Part shown: positions 1 through 13,036 of the stretch, piece by piece
How positions within the stretch are numbered: the stretch's first letter is position 1
Layout of the letters: each line of letters opens with the position of its first letter
From: Pseudomonas cedrina subsp. cedrina
GTDB taxonomy: Bacteria > Pseudomonadota > Gammaproteobacteria > Pseudomonadales > Pseudomonadaceae
Reading direction: 5' to 3'
NCBI RefSeq assembly: GCF_001983175.1
Contig: NZ_MNPW01000003.1
Coordinates: 310,001 to 374,000 of the forward strand
Length of the DNA stretch: 64,000 bases
Translations under genes and position numbers: made by a program
The notes under the pieces: generated by a model
What the model was told of the DNA's origin: nothing
What the model saw: only the letters and a program-made list of their open reading frames with translations
Database searches by the model: none

Positions 1-1
1 C

Positions 2-46
2 ACTTCGGTCAATGTGAAAAAATCGGCAACGCAAGTGGAGTCGTAG
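2..46 (+). CDS. cspD: C-terminal tail of a gene cut by the window edge, probably cold-shock protein CspD
   Basis: The first bases give an open frame TSVNVKKSATQVES followed by TAG. Pseudomonas CspD proteins carry a short, poorly conserved polar tail after the cold-shock domain. In Pseudomonas genomes cspD commonly lies next to icd and points towards it, as this fragment does. The fragment is too short to prove identity. The first frame is also open up to TAA at 70-72, so the assignment rests mainly on gene order. Confidence 0.4.
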   Translation, partial: TSVNVKKSATQVES

Positions 47-70
47 ACCGTTGCGCCAGGCCTGAACGGT

Positions 71-112
71 AAAAAACCGCCCACCCTGAATTATCAGGAT
101 GGTCGGTTTTTT
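71..112. terminator. bidirectional terminator between the cspD end and icd
   Basis: A-run, then an imperfect inverted repeat (AAAAAACCGCCCACCCTGA against TCAGGATGGTCGGTTTTTT, two mismatches) around the loop ATTA, ending in six T. The A and T tracts on both sides let it work on either strand. It sits 9 bases past the icd stop codon and after the convergent left-hand gene. Confidence 0.85.
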
Positions 113-121
113 CACAACTGC

Positions 122-1378
122 TTACATGTGTTTGATTAGCGCATCACCGAAGCCCGACGACGACACCAGCGTCGCACCGTCCATCAGACGCTCGAAATCA
201 TAGGTCACGGTCTTCGCCGAAATGGCGCCATTGGTGCCCTTGATAATCAAATCCGCCGCCTCGACCCAGCCCATGTGACGCAGCATCATCTCGGCTGACA
301 GGATCAACGAACCCGGATTGACCTGATCCTTGCCCGCATATTTAGGCGCAGTGCCATGGGTCGCTTCGAACATCGCCACGGTGTCGGACAGGTTGGCACC
401 CGGCGCGATACCGATGCCGCCCACCTCCGCCGCCAGCGCATCGGACAGGTAGTCGCCGTTCAGGTTGAGGGTCGCGATCACGTCGTATTCGGCCGGACGC
501 AGCAGGATCTGCTGGAGCATCGCGTCGGCAATGGCGTCCTTGACCACCACATTCTTGCCGGTCCTGGGGTTCTTGAACTGCATCCACGGGCCACCGTCGA
601 GCAGCGTGGCACCGAACTCTTCGGCCGCCACTTCGTAGGCCCATTCCTTGAAGGCGCCCTCGGTGAACTTCATGATGTTGCCTTTGTGCACGATGGTGAG
701 CGACTCACGGTCGTTATCCACCACATATTGCAGGGCCTTGCGCGCGAGGCGCTTGGTGCCCTCCTTGGAGACCGGCTTCACGCCTATCCCGCAATCCTGG
801 TCGAAACGGATCTTGGTGACGCCCATTTCTTCCTTCAGGAACTTGATCACCTTGATCGCCTCGGGCGAGCCGGCCTTCCACTCGATCCCGGCGTAGATGT
901 CCTCGGAGTTCTCGCGGAAAATGGTCATGTCCACATCGCCGGGCTTCTTGACCGGGCTGGGCACGCCTTCAAACCAGCGCACCGGGCGCAGGCAGACATA
1001 AAGGTCGAGTTGCTGGCGCAGGGCCACGTTCAGCGAGCGGATACCGCCGCCGACGGGCGTGGTCAGCGGGCCCTTGATGGACACCACGTAATCCTTGACC
1101 GCATCCAGGGTTTCCTGGGGCAGCCAGGTGTCCTGGTCGTAGACTTGAGTCGCTTTTTCGCCGGCGTAAACCTCCATCCACGAGATTTTTCGCTTGCCGC
1201 CGTAGGCCTTTTCAACAGCAGCGTCGACCACCTTGATCATCACCGGGCTGATGTCGACGCCAATACCGTCACCTTCAATGTAGGGGATGATCGGTTGGTC
1301 AGGAACATTGAGAGAATGGTCTGCATTGACGGTGATTTTGTCGCCGACTGCCGGAACCTGAATCTTCTTGTATCCCAT
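122..1378 (-). CDS. icd: NADP-dependent isocitrate dehydrogenase, dimeric type
   Basis: Cytosolic TCA-cycle enzyme that converts isocitrate to 2-oxoglutarate, CO2 and NADPH. The 418-residue product starts at MGYKKIQVP; an in-frame upstream start would add only [14 protein letters not shown] near residue 110 holds the active-site serine that AceK phosphorylates in E. coli. The C-terminal half carries the typical [20 protein letters not shown] cofactor-binding segment. Length fits the E. coli Icd family (416 residues). It is divergent from idh, the monomeric isoenzyme, so the two share a 495-bp control region. Phosphorylation control is plausible from the conserved serine, but aceK is not in the window. 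Confidence 0.97.
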   Translation of the reverse strand: MGYKKIQVPAVGDKITVNADHSLNVPDQPIIPYIEGDGIGVDISPVMIKVVDAAVEKAYGGKRKISWMEVYAGEKATQVYDQDTWLPQETLDAVKDYVVSIKGPLTTPVGGGIRSLNVALRQQLDLYVCLRPVRWFEGVPSPVKKPGDVDMTIFRENSEDIYAGIEWKAGSPEAIKVIKFLKEEMGVTKIRFDQDCGIGVKPVSKEGTKRLARKALQYVVDNDRESLTIVHKGNIMKFTEGAFKEWAYEVAAEEFGATLLDGGPWMQFKNPRTGKNVVVKDAIADAMLQQILLRPAEYDVIATLNLNGDYLSDALAAEVGGIGIAPGANLSDTVAMFEATHGTAPKYAGKDQVNPGSLILSAEMMLRHMGWVEAADLIIKGTNGAISAKTVTYDFERLMDGATLVSSSGFGDALIKHM

Positions 1379-4099
<2,721 letters not shown>

Positions 4100-4118
4100 G
4101 GGTGTAAGGCTGCAAAGA

Positions 4119-4145
4119 AGCCCCGGCCCTGTGCCGGGGTTTCTG
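4119..4145 (+). terminator. rho-independent terminator of idh
   Basis: GCCCCGGC-cctgt-GCCGGGGT stem followed by TTCTGTTT, 20 bases after the idh stop codon. Confidence 0.8.
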
Positions 4146-4186
4146 TTTGTGCCTGCCACCCATGCAATTGAAAAAACCCAATCGAA

Positions 4187-4482
4187 TGTGGGAGTTGGCT
4201 TGCCTGCGATAGGCACAGGTATCTACACATCTTTGTAGTGAGCGGGCTTGTCCCGCGCTGGGCGTGAAAGCGACCCCAAACCAGGCGACTTATATTTATC
4301 TGGAACTCGGCGGCGTTTTTATTGGGGCGGCTTCGCTACCCAGCGCGGGACAAGCCCGCTCACTACAGATGCCCACATGCCCTCAGAAAAGATGTGTAGA
4401 TACCTATAGCTGCGATAGCGGTCTACCAGCAATCTATCCAGCAATTGACCCACCGCTATCGCAGGCAAGCCTGCTCCCACAT
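4187..4482. repeat. REPIN split by a MITE-like insertion (copy 1)
   Basis: Outer arms are TGTGGGAGTTGGCTTGCCTGCGATAG on the left (continuing to 4212) and its inverted partner ending in CTGCTCCCACA on the right. If 4213-4409 and one 9-bp repeat are removed, an ordinary REPIN of about 90 bp remains (two inverted REPs around a loop of about 35 bases). The left arm is interrupted at CTGCGATAG. The element fills the idh-nudJ gap. Confidence 0.85.
4213..4409. mobile_element. 197-bp MITE-like element inside a REP sequence, copy 1
   Basis: Flanked by direct repeats CTGCGATAG at 4204-4212 and 4410-4418, which look like a 9-bp target duplication. Terminal inverted repeats AGGTATCTACACATCTTT (4217-4234) and its exact complement (4388-4405). 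Inside lies a second, 28-bp perfect inverted repeat (4235-4262 and 4339-4366) of the GTAGTGAGCGGGCTTG type around a core of about 76 bp. No coding capacity, so it would need a transposase supplied elsewhere. Confidence 0.75.
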
Positions 4483-4531
4483 TGAATGCAATTTTGACCA
4501 AGATCACGTCGCATCCAGAATCGAGGCCTCC

Positions 4532-4978
4532 ATGACCTGGCAACCCCACATTACCGTCGCCACCCTCGTCGAAGACAACGGCCGCTTCCTGATGGTCGAA
4601 GAACTCAAGGGCGGCCGCGCGGTGCTCAACCAGCCGGCCGGCCACCTTGACCCGGACGAAACCCTCACCGAAGCCGCCGTGCGCGAAACGCTTGAGGAAA
4701 CCGGTTGGGACGTCGAGCCCACCGGCATCGTCGGCATCTACCTGTACACCGCCCCAAGCAATGGCGTGACCTATCAACGCGTCTGCTTTATCGCCAAGGC
4801 GCTGCAACACCACCCCGAGTATCAACTCGACGAAGGCATCCTGCGCGCCCGCTGGCTGACCCGCGACGAGCTGATGGCCTTGCGCGACGACTGGCGCAGC
4901 GAGCTGATCATCCGCTGTATCGATGATTATCTGGCCGGCCAGTGCCACAGTCTCGAATTGATCCGCCCTTCTCTTTAG
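4532..4978 (+). CDS. nudJ: Nudix hydrolase, phosphatase NudJ
   Basis: 148-residue Nudix protein. The Nudix box is intact: GHLDPDETLTEAAVRE followed by TLEETGW, which matches GX5EX7REUXEEXGU. E. coli NudJ removes phosphate from thiamin pyrophosphates and nucleoside di/triphosphates, and E. coli has the same order nudJ-mnmA-hflD-purB, which supports the specific name. The start MTWQPHITVATLVE was chosen because upstream in-frame residues are translated from the REPIN. It is 59 bp upstream of mnmA and probably co-transcribed with mnmA and hflD. Confidence 0.88.
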   Translation: MTWQPHITVATLVEDNGRFLMVEELKGGRAVLNQPAGHLDPDETLTEAAVRETLEETGWDVEPTGIVGIYLYTAPSNGVTYQRVCFIAKALQHHPEYQLDEGILRARWLTRDELMALRDDWRSELIIRCIDDYLAGQCHSLELIRPSL

Positions 4979-5037
4979 CCTTGAAGGCTGGAGCCTGATA
5001 GAATCGCGTCCTTTTTCAAGACACCCGTTGAAACCCT

Positions 5038-6162
5038 ATGCGTGATCCAGCCCCTTCTGACACACAAAAGAAGCGCGTCATCGTCGGCATGTCCGGCGGC
5101 GTGGATTCTTCCGTTTCCGCCGTTCTGCTCATGGAGCAGGGCTATGAGGTGGAAGGCCTGTTCATGAAGAACTGGGAAGAAGACGATGGAACGGAATATT
5201 GCACCGCCATGGACGACCTGGCGGATGCCCAGGCCGTGTGTGACAAGATCGGCATCAAGCTGCACACCGCCAACTTCGCCGCCGAGTACTGGGACAATGT
5301 GTTCGAGCACTTCCTCGCCGAGTACAAGGCCGGCCGCACGCCGAACCCGGATATCCTGTGCAACCGCGAGATCAAGTTCAAGGCGTTCCTCGACTACGCC
5401 ATGATGCTCGGTGCCGACCTGATTGCCACCGGCCACTACGTGCGCCGTCGCGATATCGATGGCCGCACCGAACTGCTCAAGGGGCTGGACCCGAACAAGG
5501 ACCAAAGCTACTTCCTGCACGCCGTCGGCGCTGAACAGATCGCCAAGACCCTGTTTCCGGTGGGCGAGCTGGAAAAACCCGAAGTGCGCAGGATCGCCGA
5601 GCAACACGGCCTGGCCACCGCCAAGAAGAAGGATTCCACTGGCATCTGCTTTATCGGCGAGCGGCGTTTCAGCGACTTCCTCAAGCAGTACCTGCCGGCG
5701 CAACCGGGCGAGATCAAGACGACCGAAGGCGATGTCATCGGCCGCCACCACGGCCTGATGTACCACACCATCGGCCAGCGTCAGGGCCTGGGCATTGGCG
5801 GCTTGAAAGACGCAGGCGAAGAGCCATGGTACGTGCTGGTCAAGGACCTGGAAAACAACGTGCTGGTCGTCGGCCAGGGTAACGAACACCCGCTGCTGTT
5901 CTCCGGCGCCCTGCTCGCTTCCGAGATCTATTGGGTCAACCCGATCGACCTGAGCACGCCGCGCCGCCTGACCGCCAAGGTGCGCTATCGCCAGGGCGAC
6001 CAGGCCTGCACCCTGGAAAAAACCGCCAGCGGCTACCGCGCCACCTTTGATGAGCCGCAACGCGCGGTCACTCCAGGCCAGTCCGTGGTGTTCTACGACG
6101 GTGAAATTTGCCTGGGCGGCGGCGTGATTGAAGTCGCGCAAGCCTGGGGCACCCCGGCATGA
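5038..6162 (+). CDS. mnmA: tRNA-specific 2-thiouridylase MnmA
   Basis: Adds sulfur to C2 of the wobble uridine in tRNA for Lys, Glu and Gln, using ATP and persulfide sulfur. The 374-residue product has the PP-loop SGGVDSS at residues 19-25. The two catalytic cysteines lie in [12 protein letters not shown] (near residue 108) and [12 protein letters not shown] (near residue 204). The RVR-type tRNA-recognition core and C-terminal beta-barrel are full length. The gene overlaps hflD by four bases (ATGA), a sign of translational coupling. The E. coli neighbourhood is the same. Confidence 0.97.
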   Translation: MRDPAPSDTQKKRVIVGMSGGVDSSVSAVLLMEQGYEVEGLFMKNWEEDDGTEYCTAMDDLADAQAVCDKIGIKLHTANFAAEYWDNVFEHFLAEYKAGRTPNPDILCNREIKFKAFLDYAMMLGADLIATGHYVRRRDIDGRTELLKGLDPNKDQSYFLHAVGAEQIAKTLFPVGELEKPEVRRIAEQHGLATAKKKDSTGICFIGERRFSDFLKQYLPAQPGEIKTTEGDVIGRHHGLMYHTIGQRQGLGIGGLKDAGEEPWYVLVKDLENNVLVVGQGNEHPLLFSGALLASEIYWVNPIDLSTPRRLTAKVRYRQGDQACTLEKTASGYRATFDEPQRAVTPGQSVVFYDGEICLGGGVIEVAQAWGTPA

Positions 6163-6782
6163 GCCCGACCCAGGAGCAGTTGACCGCACTCGGCGGGGTT
6201 TTCCTCGCCGCGGTGCTGGTGGACAAAATCGCCAAGACCGGCCAGGTCACCGAGGCCGGCCTGACCTGCATGCTCGGCAGCCTGCTGATCCGCGACCCCA
6301 AGGACACCCTGGAGGTCTACGGCGGCGATGACCTGGCGCTACGTGAAGGCTACCGCGCGCTGATCGGCGCCCTGGAGCGCGACCCCAGCACCTTGCAGCG
6401 CGAACCGTTGCGCTACGCCCTGTCGATGCTCGGCCTGGAGCGTCAACTGGCCAAGCGCGAAGACATGCTCGAGACCATCGGCAAGCGCCTGCCGCAGATC
6501 CAATCCCAAGTGGAGCACTTCGGCCCGGCTCACGAAAACGTGATCGCCGCCTGTGGCGCGCTGTACCAGGACACCTTGAGCACCTTGCGCCAGCGCATCC
6601 AGGTACACGGCGACATGCGCAACCTGCAACAACCGAACAACGCCTCGAAAATCCGCGCGCTGCTGCTGGCGGGTATTCGTTCGGCGCGGTTGTGGCGCCA
6701 GTTGGGCGGGCATCGTTGGCAGTTGGTGATCAGCCGGCGCAAATTGCTCAAAGAGCTTTACCCGTTGATGCGCAACGAATAA
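6159..6782 (+). CDS. hflD: HflD, high-frequency lysogenisation protein homologue
   Basis: 207-residue mostly helical protein with the HflD family pattern ([23 protein letters not shown] at the N terminus, [11 protein letters not shown] and [10 protein letters not shown] near the end). E. coli HflD is a peripheral membrane protein that binds phage lambda CII; its normal cellular role is not settled. The start codon lies inside the mnmA stop (ATGA). A terminator follows at 6823, so nudJ-mnmA-hflD likely ends here and purB has its own promoter. Confidence 0.93.
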   Translation: MSPTQEQLTALGGVFLAAVLVDKIAKTGQVTEAGLTCMLGSLLIRDPKDTLEVYGGDDLALREGYRALIGALERDPSTLQREPLRYALSMLGLERQLAKREDMLETIGKRLPQIQSQVEHFGPAHENVIAACGALYQDTLSTLRQRIQVHGDMRNLQQPNNASKIRALLLAGIRSARLWRQLGGHRWQLVISRRKLLKELYPLMRNE

Positions 6783-6820
6783 GTCGCACCCGCGGGCTAT
6801 TTTCAAGCCGTTACGCGTAA

Positions 6821-8278
<1,458 letters not shown>

Positions 8279-8297
8279 TCCACGCAAGACCCTTGAG

Positions 8298-8322
8298 ACG
8301 CCCGGCCGCGCCGGGCGTTTTT
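8298..8322 (+). terminator. terminator after purB
   Basis: Stem ACGCCCGGC/GCCGGGCGT with loop CGC followed by TTTT, 20 bases past the purB stop. Confidence 0.9.
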
Positions 8323-8361
8323 ATTCCAGTCTTAAAAGTGCTTTTTTTCAATAGGTTACAC

Positions 8362-9528
8362 ATGAATCCTGATATCCCTCTTCAACTTCTGGGCGGCATC
8401 ACGGCACGGGAATTCCTGCGCGATTACTGGCAGAAGAAACCCTTGCTGATCCGCCAGGCCATCCCTGACTTCGAAAGCCCGATCGACGCCGACGAACTGG
8501 CTGGCCTGGCGCTGGAAGAAGAAGTCGAATCGCGCCTGGTGATCGAACACGGCGAACGCCCATGGGAACTGCGTCGCGGCCCGTTCGCCGAAGACACCTT
8601 CAGCACCTTGCCCGAGCGCGAGTGGACCCTGCTGGTGCAGGCGGTCGACCAGTTCGTGCCGGAAGTCGCCGAGCTGCTGGAACAGTTCCGCTTCCTGCCG
8701 AGCTGGCGCATCGACGATGTGATGATCAGCTTCGCCGCGCCGGGTGGCAGCGTCGGTCCGCACTTCGATAACTACGATGTGTTCCTGCTGCAAGCCCAGG
8801 GCAAGCGCAACTGGAAGATCGGCCAGATGTGCAGCTCCGAGAGCCCATTGCTGCAGCACGCCGACCTGCGCATCCTCGCCGACTTCGAAGAAAGCGCCGA
8901 ATGGGTGCTGGAACCGGGCGACATGCTCTACCTGCCGCCGCGCCTGGCACATTTCGGCATCGCTGAAGATGACTGCATGACCTACTCGGTCGGGTTCCGC
9001 GCACCGAGCGCCGCTGAAGTGCTGACTCACTTCACCGACTTCCTCGCCCAGTACCTGACCGACGAAGAACGCTACACCGACGCCGACGCCCAGCCGGTCA
9101 GCGACCCGCACCAGATCCAGAGCGACGCCCTCGACCGCCTCAAGAGCCTGCTGGCCGAGCACATGAGCGACGAGCGCATGCTGCTGACCTGGTTCGGCCA
9201 ATTCATGACCGAGCCGCGCTACCCGGAACTGGTGGCCGGTGAGGAAGTGGTCGAAGAGGATTTCGTCAGCAGCCTGCAAGACGGCGCGATCCTGGTGCGC
9301 AACCCGAGCGCACGCATGGCCTGGTCGGAAGTGGACGACGATGTGCTGCTGTTCGCCAGCGGCCAGAGCCGTTACCTGCCGGGCAAGCTGCGCGAGTTGC
9401 TCAAACTGATCTGCGCCGCCGACGCCCTGCACGCCGACAACCTCGGCCCATGGCTGGCGGACGAAGACGGCCGCGACCTGCTGTGCGAACTGGTCAAGCA
9501 AGGAAGCCTGGGATTTGCCGATGAATAA
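8362..9528 (+). CDS. roxA: ribosomal protein uL16 arginine 3-hydroxylase (YcfD/RoxA, JmjC fold)
   Basis: Fe(II)/2-oxoglutarate-dependent oxygenase; the E. coli member (YcfD) hydroxylates Arg81 of ribosomal protein L16. 388 residues from MNPDIPLQLLGG. The iron triad is visible: H134 and D136 in VGPHFDNYDVF, and H197 in PPRLAHFGI. After the JmjC barrel comes the expected acidic helical dimerisation part and a winged-helix-like C terminus. It sits between purB and a GNAT gene, as I recall in other Pseudomonas. An upstream in-frame extension was rejected because it reads through the purB terminator. Confidence 0.9.
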   Translation: MNPDIPLQLLGGITAREFLRDYWQKKPLLIRQAIPDFESPIDADELAGLALEEEVESRLVIEHGERPWELRRGPFAEDTFSTLPEREWTLLVQAVDQFVPEVAELLEQFRFLPSWRIDDVMISFAAPGGSVGPHFDNYDVFLLQAQGKRNWKIGQMCSSESPLLQHADLRILADFEESAEWVLEPGDMLYLPPRLAHFGIAEDDCMTYSVGFRAPSAAEVLTHFTDFLAQYLTDEERYTDADAQPVSDPHQIQSDALDRLKSLLAEHMSDERMLLTWFGQFMTEPRYPELVAGEEVVEEDFVSSLQDGAILVRNPSARMAWSEVDDDVLLFASGQSRYLPGKLRELLKLICAADALHADNLGPWLADEDGRDLLCELVKQGSLGFADE

Positions 9529-9943
9529 GATTCACGTGAGTGTCGCGAATTGGCAAAAGGATATCGCCGAGATCAGGCGCATTCGTGAAGCGGTGTTTAT
9601 CGCCGAACAATCGGTTCCACCCGAGCTGGAATGGGACGCGGACGACGCGGGTGCGATGCACTTTCTGGCGCTCGAAGGTGACTTCCCGATCGGCACCGCT
9701 CGGCTGCTGCCCAGCGGCGAGATCGGCCGCGTGTCGGTCCTCAAGGACTGGCGAGGGCTGAAGGTCGGCGACAAGCTGATGGAAACGGTGATCGGCGTCG
9801 CCGAGCAGCGTGGCCAGACCCGGCAGTTCCTGAGTGCGCAGGTGTATGCGGCGCCGTTCTATGAGCGGCTGGGTTTCAAGATCGTCAGCGACGAGTTTCT
9901 TGAAGTCGGGATTCCGCATGTGGATATGGTGCGCGGGGACTGA
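9521..9943 (+). CDS. GNAT family N-acetyltransferase
   Basis: 140-residue acetyl-CoA-dependent acetyltransferase of the small GNAT fold. The acetyl-CoA loop region IGRVSVLKDWRGLKVGDKLM (near residues 70-90) and the AQVYAAPFYERLGF motif near residue 110 are typical of the ElaA/YjcF-like group. Substrate unknown. The ATG at 9521 lies within the last codons of roxA (8-base overlap), so expression is probably coupled. A TTG six bases upstream is an alternative start with somewhat better spacing to AAGGAAG. Confidence 0.85.
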   Translation: MNKIHVSVANWQKDIAEIRRIREAVFIAEQSVPPELEWDADDAGAMHFLALEGDFPIGTARLLPSGEIGRVSVLKDWRGLKVGDKLMETVIGVAEQRGQTRQFLSAQVYAAPFYERLGFKIVSDEFLEVGIPHVDMVRGD

Positions 9944-9963
9944 TCCAGACCCGAGTCGCCTTT

Positions 9964-10045
9964 ATCGCAGGCAAGCCAGCTCCCACATTTGACCGCATTC
10001 CAAGGAGTGTACTCGGTTAAGTGTGGGAGCTGGCTTGCCTGCGAT
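9964..10045. repeat. pair of inverted REP sequences, tail-in arrangement
   Basis: ATCGCAGGCAAGCCAGCTCCCACA and TGTGGGAGCTGGCTTGCCTGCGAT face each other with the GTGGGAG ends towards the centre, the opposite of the other REPINs in the window. No insertion. Confidence 0.85.
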
Positions 10046-10172
10046 GGCGATTTCAGCAACACCCCAAATGCCCTGCCACGCCAGGGCATTTTGCCGTCTA
10101 CGATTCAATTTGCGACCCCTCAGGCCGACAAACTGGCACTATCCAGCCAAATGACTCGCAGAGATCACGGAC

Positions 10173-10910
10173 ATGTCCCTACGCACCCTGCTCACCGCCC
10201 TCTTCCTGACCGCCAGCGTCTCAGCCATGGCCGACACCGCAGTCGTCAACCTGAGCAACCGCACCAGCGCCGACCTGCTGCCCGTGGCGCAGAACTTCAT
10301 CGGCAAGGACGGAACTGTCAGCGCCTATGGCAACCAGCTGATCGTTAACGCTGACCCCGCAAAAATCGAAGGCCTGCGCGCCTTGCTGTCCCAGCTCGAC
10401 ACGCCGGCCAAACGCCTGCTGATCACCGTCGACACCAATGAAACCAACCAGCAGAACCGCGGCGACAGCCAGACCCGCATCATCAGCTACGGCACCACCA
10501 ACCGCGAAGGCGGCATCCAGCAGATCCAGGCCAGCGAAGGCATCCCCGCACTGATTCAGGTGGGCCAGAGCGTACCGCTGACCACCACCCAGCCAGACAG
10601 CTATGGCCGCCCGCAGAACCAGACCCAATACCGTAACGTCACCCAGGGTTTCTACGTGACCGCCAGCGTCACCGGCGAGACCGTTCACCTGGCGATCAGT
10701 ACCAACCGTGACCGCATGAGCCAGGAACGTCCCGATGTAGTGAATGTGCAAAGCACCGACACAACGGTCAGCGGACGCCTCGGCGAGTGGATCACCCTGG
10801 CCGGGATCAATCGCCAAACCCAGGCCGACAAATCCTCTACAACCCGCAGCTACTCTACCCAGGGCCGCGACGACCTGACTGTACGGGTCAAGGTCGACAC
10901 CTTGAACTGA
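10173..10910 (+). CDS. exported protein with secretin N-type and partial secretin domains
   Basis: 245 residues with a clear signal peptide (SLRTLLTALFLTASVSAMA, cleavage near residue 20). Residues 22-75 resemble the short N domain of secretins (NLSNRTSADLLPVAQNF, then a GNQLIVNADPAKIEGLRALLSQLD helix-strand unit). Residues 150-245 resemble part of a secretin beta domain (ITLAGINRQ, DDLTVRVKVDTL). It is far too short to be a full secretin pore, and no secretion genes lie nearby. A homologue of unknown function sits next to aceA in P. aeruginosa (PA2633, from memory). Role unknown; possibly a periplasmic accessory factor. A hairpin follows at 10951. Confidence 0.75.
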   Translation: MSLRTLLTALFLTASVSAMADTAVVNLSNRTSADLLPVAQNFIGKDGTVSAYGNQLIVNADPAKIEGLRALLSQLDTPAKRLLITVDTNETNQQNRGDSQTRIISYGTTNREGGIQQIQASEGIPALIQVGQSVPLTTTQPDSYGRPQNQTQYRNVTQGFYVTASVTGETVHLAISTNRDRMSQERPDVVNVQSTDTTVSGRLGEWITLAGINRQTQADKSSTTRSYSTQGRDDLTVRVKVDTLN

Positions 10911-10950
10911 AGCACCAAAAACTGACTGATGAGTCGTATTAGACTAAAGA

Positions 10951-10976
10951 TGTAGTGCTTGAAAAAAAGCACTACA
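10951..10976 (+). terminator. hairpin after the secretin-domain gene
   Basis: Perfect 10-bp inverted repeat TGTAGTGCTT/AAGCACTACA around a GAAAAA loop, 41 bases after the stop codon. There is no good T-run, so termination is uncertain. Confidence 0.5.
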
Positions 10977-11398
10977 AAACATTTGACGATCCAAAAAAGC
11001 ATGGGCATGATGGCCTCGCTCCCGCTAATCAGGGGCCCTGGCAAGGGCCTTCGGATCGTGCTCCAAGCTACCCACCCGAGCCGATTCGTGTCTGTACCGC
11101 CCACAAGGCGTGTGTGACTTTGGTTGCGACTGGAACGAAGTTGTCCCGAGGGACGGAAGCTAACCAGGTAACCCGGCTACACGCTGCTGAACACCCAAGG
11201 GCCCACGATGCCCGAAGACTGTTCTTGGTCTGCCTTTTATCTGCCCTCCTCGCGCCAATCGTTCGTCCCGTCGCATCCCCGTCAGACCCGACATGATCGC
11301 CATTGCTCCTGGTCAGCGAGCAGCCATGCCCACGCATTGAATGCAGGGCTGGCAAATGGATTTTTCCACCACACGATGACGCGACGAGGTTTACTTCC
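10977..11398 (+). other. aceA upstream region, no gene
   Basis: No convincing coding sequence. Two compact hairpins are visible: GGCCCT-ggca-AGGGCC at about 11033-11048 and GTCCC-ga-GGGAC at about 11147-11158. They could belong to a structured 5' leader of aceA or to a small RNA; the sequence does not decide. A purine-rich GCGACGAGG about 11 bases before the ATG is the likely ribosome binding site. Confidence 0.4.
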
Positions 11399-12724
11399 AT
11401 GGCACTGACACGCGAACAGCAAATTGCAGCCCTCGAGAAAGACTGGGCTGAAAACCCACGCTGGAAAGGCGTGACCCGCGCTTATTCCGCTGCTGACGTC
11501 GTCCGCCTGCGCGGCTCGGTTCAACCTGAGCATACCTTTGCAAAACTCGGCGCCGAGAAACTGTGGAACCTGGTGACCCAAGGGGCCAAGCCGTCCTTTC
11601 GTCCCGACAAAGATTTCGTCAACTGCATGGGCGCCCTCACTGGCGGCCAGGCAGTGCAGCAGGTGAAAGCCGGTATCCAGGCGATCTACCTGTCCGGCTG
11701 GCAAGTGGCGGCGGACAACAACTCCGCCGAATCCATGTACCCCGACCAATCGCTGTACCCGGTGGACTCGGTGCCTACCGTGGTCAAGCGCATCAACAAC
11801 GCGTTCCGTCGCGCCGACCAGATCCAGTGGAAAGCCGGCAAAGGCCCGGGCGATGAAGGCTACATCGACTACTTCGCGCCCATCGTGGCGGACGCCGAAG
11901 CAGGTTTCGGCGGCGTACTCAACGCCTACGAACTGATGAAGAGCATGATCGAGGCAGGCGCTGCCGGCGTGCACTTCGAAGACCAGCTTGCGTCAGTGAA
12001 AAAATGCGGCCACATGGGCGGCAAGGTACTGGTGCCTACCCAGGAAGCCGTACAGAAGCTGACCGCCGCGCGCCTGGCCGCTGACGTGGCCGGCACGCCG
12101 ACCATCATTTTGGCGCGTACCGACGCCAACGCCGCCGACCTGCTGACCTCGGACTGCGACCCGTACGACTTGCCATTCGTGACTGGCGAGCGCACCCAGG
12201 AAGGTTTCTACAAGGTGCGTGCCGGTCTCGACCAGGCGATCGCCCGCGGCCTGGCCTACGCGCCGTACGCCGACCTGATCTGGTGCGAAACCGCCAAGCC
12301 GGACCTGGACGAAGCGCGTCGTTTCGCCGAAGCGATCAAGAAGGAATACCCGGACCAACTGCTGTCGTACAACTGCTCGCCTTCCTTCAACTGGAAGAAA
12401 AACCTGGACGACGCGACCATCGCCAAGTTCCAGCGCGAACTGTCCGCCATGGGCTACAAGCACCAATTCATCACCCTGGCCGGCATTCACAACATGTGGC
12501 ACAGCATGTTCAACCTGGCGCACGACTACGCCCGCAACGACATGACCGCCTACGTGAAGCTGCAAGAGCAGGAATTTGCTGACGCATCGAAGGGCTACAC
12601 CTTCGTGGCTCACCAGCAGGAAGTGGGCACCGGCTACTTCGACGACATGACCACCGTGATCCAGGGCGGCACCTCGTCCGTGACCGCGCTGACCGGTTCG
12701 ACCGAAGAAGAGCAGTTCCACTGA
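11399..12724 (+). CDS. aceA: isocitrate lyase
   Basis: First enzyme of the glyoxylate shunt, cleaving isocitrate to succinate and glyoxylate for growth on acetate or fatty acids. 441 residues from [16 protein letters not shown]. The signature KKCGHMGGK lies at residues 201-209, with C203 as the catalytic cysteine; NCSPSFNW near residue 336 and [13 protein letters not shown] near 365 are intact. It is the short E. coli-type form. I recall the P. aeruginosa enzyme as longer (about 530 residues), so this strain carries a different subgroup at the same position. A strong terminator follows. Confidence 0.97.
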   Translation: MALTREQQIAALEKDWAENPRWKGVTRAYSAADVVRLRGSVQPEHTFAKLGAEKLWNLVTQGAKPSFRPDKDFVNCMGALTGGQAVQQVKAGIQAIYLSGWQVAADNNSAESMYPDQSLYPVDSVPTVVKRINNAFRRADQIQWKAGKGPGDEGYIDYFAPIVADAEAGFGGVLNAYELMKSMIEAGAAGVHFEDQLASVKKCGHMGGKVLVPTQEAVQKLTAARLAADVAGTPTIILARTDANAADLLTSDCDPYDLPFVTGERTQEGFYKVRAGLDQAIARGLAYAPYADLIWCETAKPDLDEARRFAEAIKKEYPDQLLSYNCSPSFNWKKNLDDATIAKFQRELSAMGYKHQFITLAGIHNMWHSMFNLAHDYARNDMTAYVKLQEQEFADASKGYTFVAHQQEVGTGYFDDMTTVIQGGTSSVTALTGSTEEEQFH

Positions 12725-12787
12725 TCCACTGAGTACACGGCCACCGCGGCCCCAAGGAAGACCTAACCGCAGTGCCGCACAGCAATC

Positions 12788-12817
12788 ACGCCCCGACTGG
12801 TTCGGGGCGTTTTTTTG
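12788..12817 (+). terminator. terminator after aceA
   Basis: Stem ACGCCCCGA/TCGGGGCGT with a CTGGT loop and seven following T. Confidence 0.92.
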
Positions 12818-12840
12818 TTTCGCAGACACAAAAAATCAAA

Positions 12841-13036
12841 TGTGGGAGCTGGCTTGCCTGCGATAGCCATAGGTATCTACACATTTTTGTAGTGAGCGGG
12901 CTTGACGAATCGTCGCACCGCCCGCGCTGGGCTGCGAAGCGGCCCCAAACCAGGCGAATTGGGTTTGTCTGACACTGCGCGGTGTCTTTATTGGGGCGGC
13001 TTCGCCGCCCAGCGCGGGACAAGCCCGCTCACTACA
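12841..13036. mobile_element. REP plus right-truncated MITE-like element, copy 2
   Basis: REP arm from 12841 to CTGCGATAG at 12858-12866, then the same insertion as at 4213 begins (CCATAGGTATCTACACAT). The inner inverted arms and the core are present, in the same orientation as copy 1. After CTCACTAC the right terminal repeat, the second target duplication and the second REP are missing, so the copy is truncated. The left inner arm also contains a 16-base extra segment at 12905-12920 (ACGAATCGTCGCACCG). Confidence 0.7.

Noticed and set aside
4187..4482. CRISPR array
   Set aside because: The repeats are inverted REP arms and nested palindromes, not regularly spaced direct repeats with spacers; no cas genes in the window.
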